A DNA stretch of 64,000 nucleotides from Chryseobacterium sp. Tr-659 (GTDB lineage Bacteria; Bacteroidota; Bacteroidia; Flavobacteriales; Weeksellaceae): positions 434,001 to 498,000 of the forward strand of contig NZ_VWWP01000003.1 in assembly GCF_011752975.1 (NCBI RefSeq). Reading direction: 5' to 3'. A program made the translations under genes and the position numbers. The notes beneath the pieces were generated by a model. That model was not told where the DNA came from and ran no database searches. It saw nothing but the letters and a program-made list of their open reading frames with translations. The first letter of the stretch is position 1. Every line of letters starts with the position of its first letter. Positions 63,422 to 64,000 of the stretch are shown piece after piece.

Positions 63422-64000
63422 TTATTTCAAAAAAGGATAGGTAAAAAATATGATATGAACTAAATTCAGGAAAAAATGGCTCATAATGCTGAATACAATA
63501 CTTTTAGACTTTTGATATATAATGCCGTACATTGCTCCTGCTATAGCTGCGTACATCATATAATATATTCCTCCCTGCCAGTGTAAAGCTCCAAAAGCTG
63601 CTGCTGCAATACTGATACCAACCACTTCCGGATATTTTATCTTCAAAAGAGATAAATGCCTTTGAAGAAAGCCTCTGAATAAAACTTCTTCAGCCATGGT
63701 GACTACTAACAGGTTATTCACAGCCCAAATAAAAAAATAGCTATGAAATTTATATTCCACTTTTACAAAGTTAAACATCAGGGTAAGCCCCATCAGTAAA
63801 AGAATTGCCATAACTGTAAGATACCAAGCATCCAGAAATGCCGTCTTTAAGCTTGCCCCTAATGGTACAATAAATAAAAGTAAGGCCATACCTGTTAATG
63901 CTTTATCTATATTAAAATACATCGTAAACGGGGAAGCATCTTCTGAGACCTGTATTTTATCAAAAATAAGAATATTATGGAATCCCGGTAACAAATGCTG
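63422..64000 (-). CDS. CPBP intramembrane metalloprotease (5' end outside window)
   Basis: The reading frame is open to the right edge; an internal TTG at 63994 is not the real start. About six membrane helices with the CPBP/ABI motifs EEVLFRGFLQRH (paired Glu), AFGALHW and SHFFLNLVH. CPBP (Rce1-like) proteins are membrane-embedded proteases or immunity/maturation factors; substrate unknown. Confidence 0.88.
   Translation of the reverse strand, partial: QHLLPGFHNILIFDKIQVSEDASPFTMYFNIDKALTGMALLLFIVPLGASLKTAFLDAWYLTVMAILLLMGLTLMFNFVKVEYKFHSYFFIWAVNNLLVVTMAEEVLFRGFLQRHLSLLKIKYPEVVGISIAAAAFGALHWQGGIYYMMYAAIAGAMYGIIYQKSKSIVFSIMSHFFLNLVHIIFFTYPFLK

Overview
The window looks like a chromosomal stretch from a flavobacterium close to Chryseobacterium (Bacteroidota, Weeksellaceae). 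The evidence is AT-rich DNA, start codons preceded by A-rich runs instead of Shine-Dalgarno sites, several promoters of the flavobacterial type (TTG, about 19-21 nt, TAnnTTTG), type IX secretion (T9SS) C-terminal domains, GLPGLI proteins, DUF3078 proteins, an S46 dipeptidyl-peptidase, and many small lipoproteins. Genus is inferred from gene content only. I saw no rRNA, tRNA, CRISPR array, transposase or complete prophage.

Layout. 1-4.8 kb: the 3' part of an LTA-synthase-like membrane sulfatase gene, a YpfJ-type zinc peptidase, and two paralogous GLPGLI secreted proteins. 4.8-9.2 kb: Fe-S assembly genes sufA-sufB-sufC-sufD. 9.2-11.3 kb: tandem DUF3078 paralogues. 11.5-15.5 kb: rhomboid protease, DprA, NADP-type glutamate dehydrogenase, DUF1801 protein. 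15.5-21.2 kb: small secreted protein, YkgJ Cys-cluster protein with a Kir-type channel, a T9SS cargo, a truncated haemoglobin, a ChaA-like antiporter and a DUF6122-type membrane protein. 21.2-25.2 kb: three envelope proteins of unknown function. 25.2-29.2 kb: an operon hflX - DUF4919 - Na+/H+ antiporter - AlkD-like glycosylase. 29.3-30.4 kb: an orphan LytTR regulator followed by a tandem repeat resembling LytTR boxes and a candidate small RNA. 30.4-37.2 kb: META lipoprotein, S46 peptidase, YdeI-like protein, a beta-helix (tailspike-like) protein without signal peptide, and a spondin-like lipoprotein. 37.3-38.9 kb: ComM/YifB ATPase.

39.2-49.3 kb is the most distinctive region: a four-gene module made of a TPR-like exported protein, a lamin-tail-domain protein with a T9SS-like end, a 2,247-residue SpvB/RHS toxin ending in a HELIH metallopeptidase domain, and an overlapping lipoprotein that is the natural candidate for immunity. 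It is preceded by a promoter and a short leader RNA whose first and last bases form a terminator. 49.4-54.1 kb: an ECF sigma factor operon (sigma, anti-sigma/beta-barrel hybrid, T9SS cargo) and two lipoproteins. 54.3-62.2 kb: a tripartite RND efflux operon headed by a LytS/LytTR-type two-component pair; between them lies a perfect 11-bp direct repeat with a 21-bp period, a convincing binding site for the regulator. 62.4-64 kb: a tandem UspA protein and a CPBP protease gene that runs off the window.

Functional threads: Fe-S assembly, envelope and peptide metabolism, ion homeostasis, competence-related DNA handling (DprA, ComM), and contact-dependent or secreted antagonism (RHS module).
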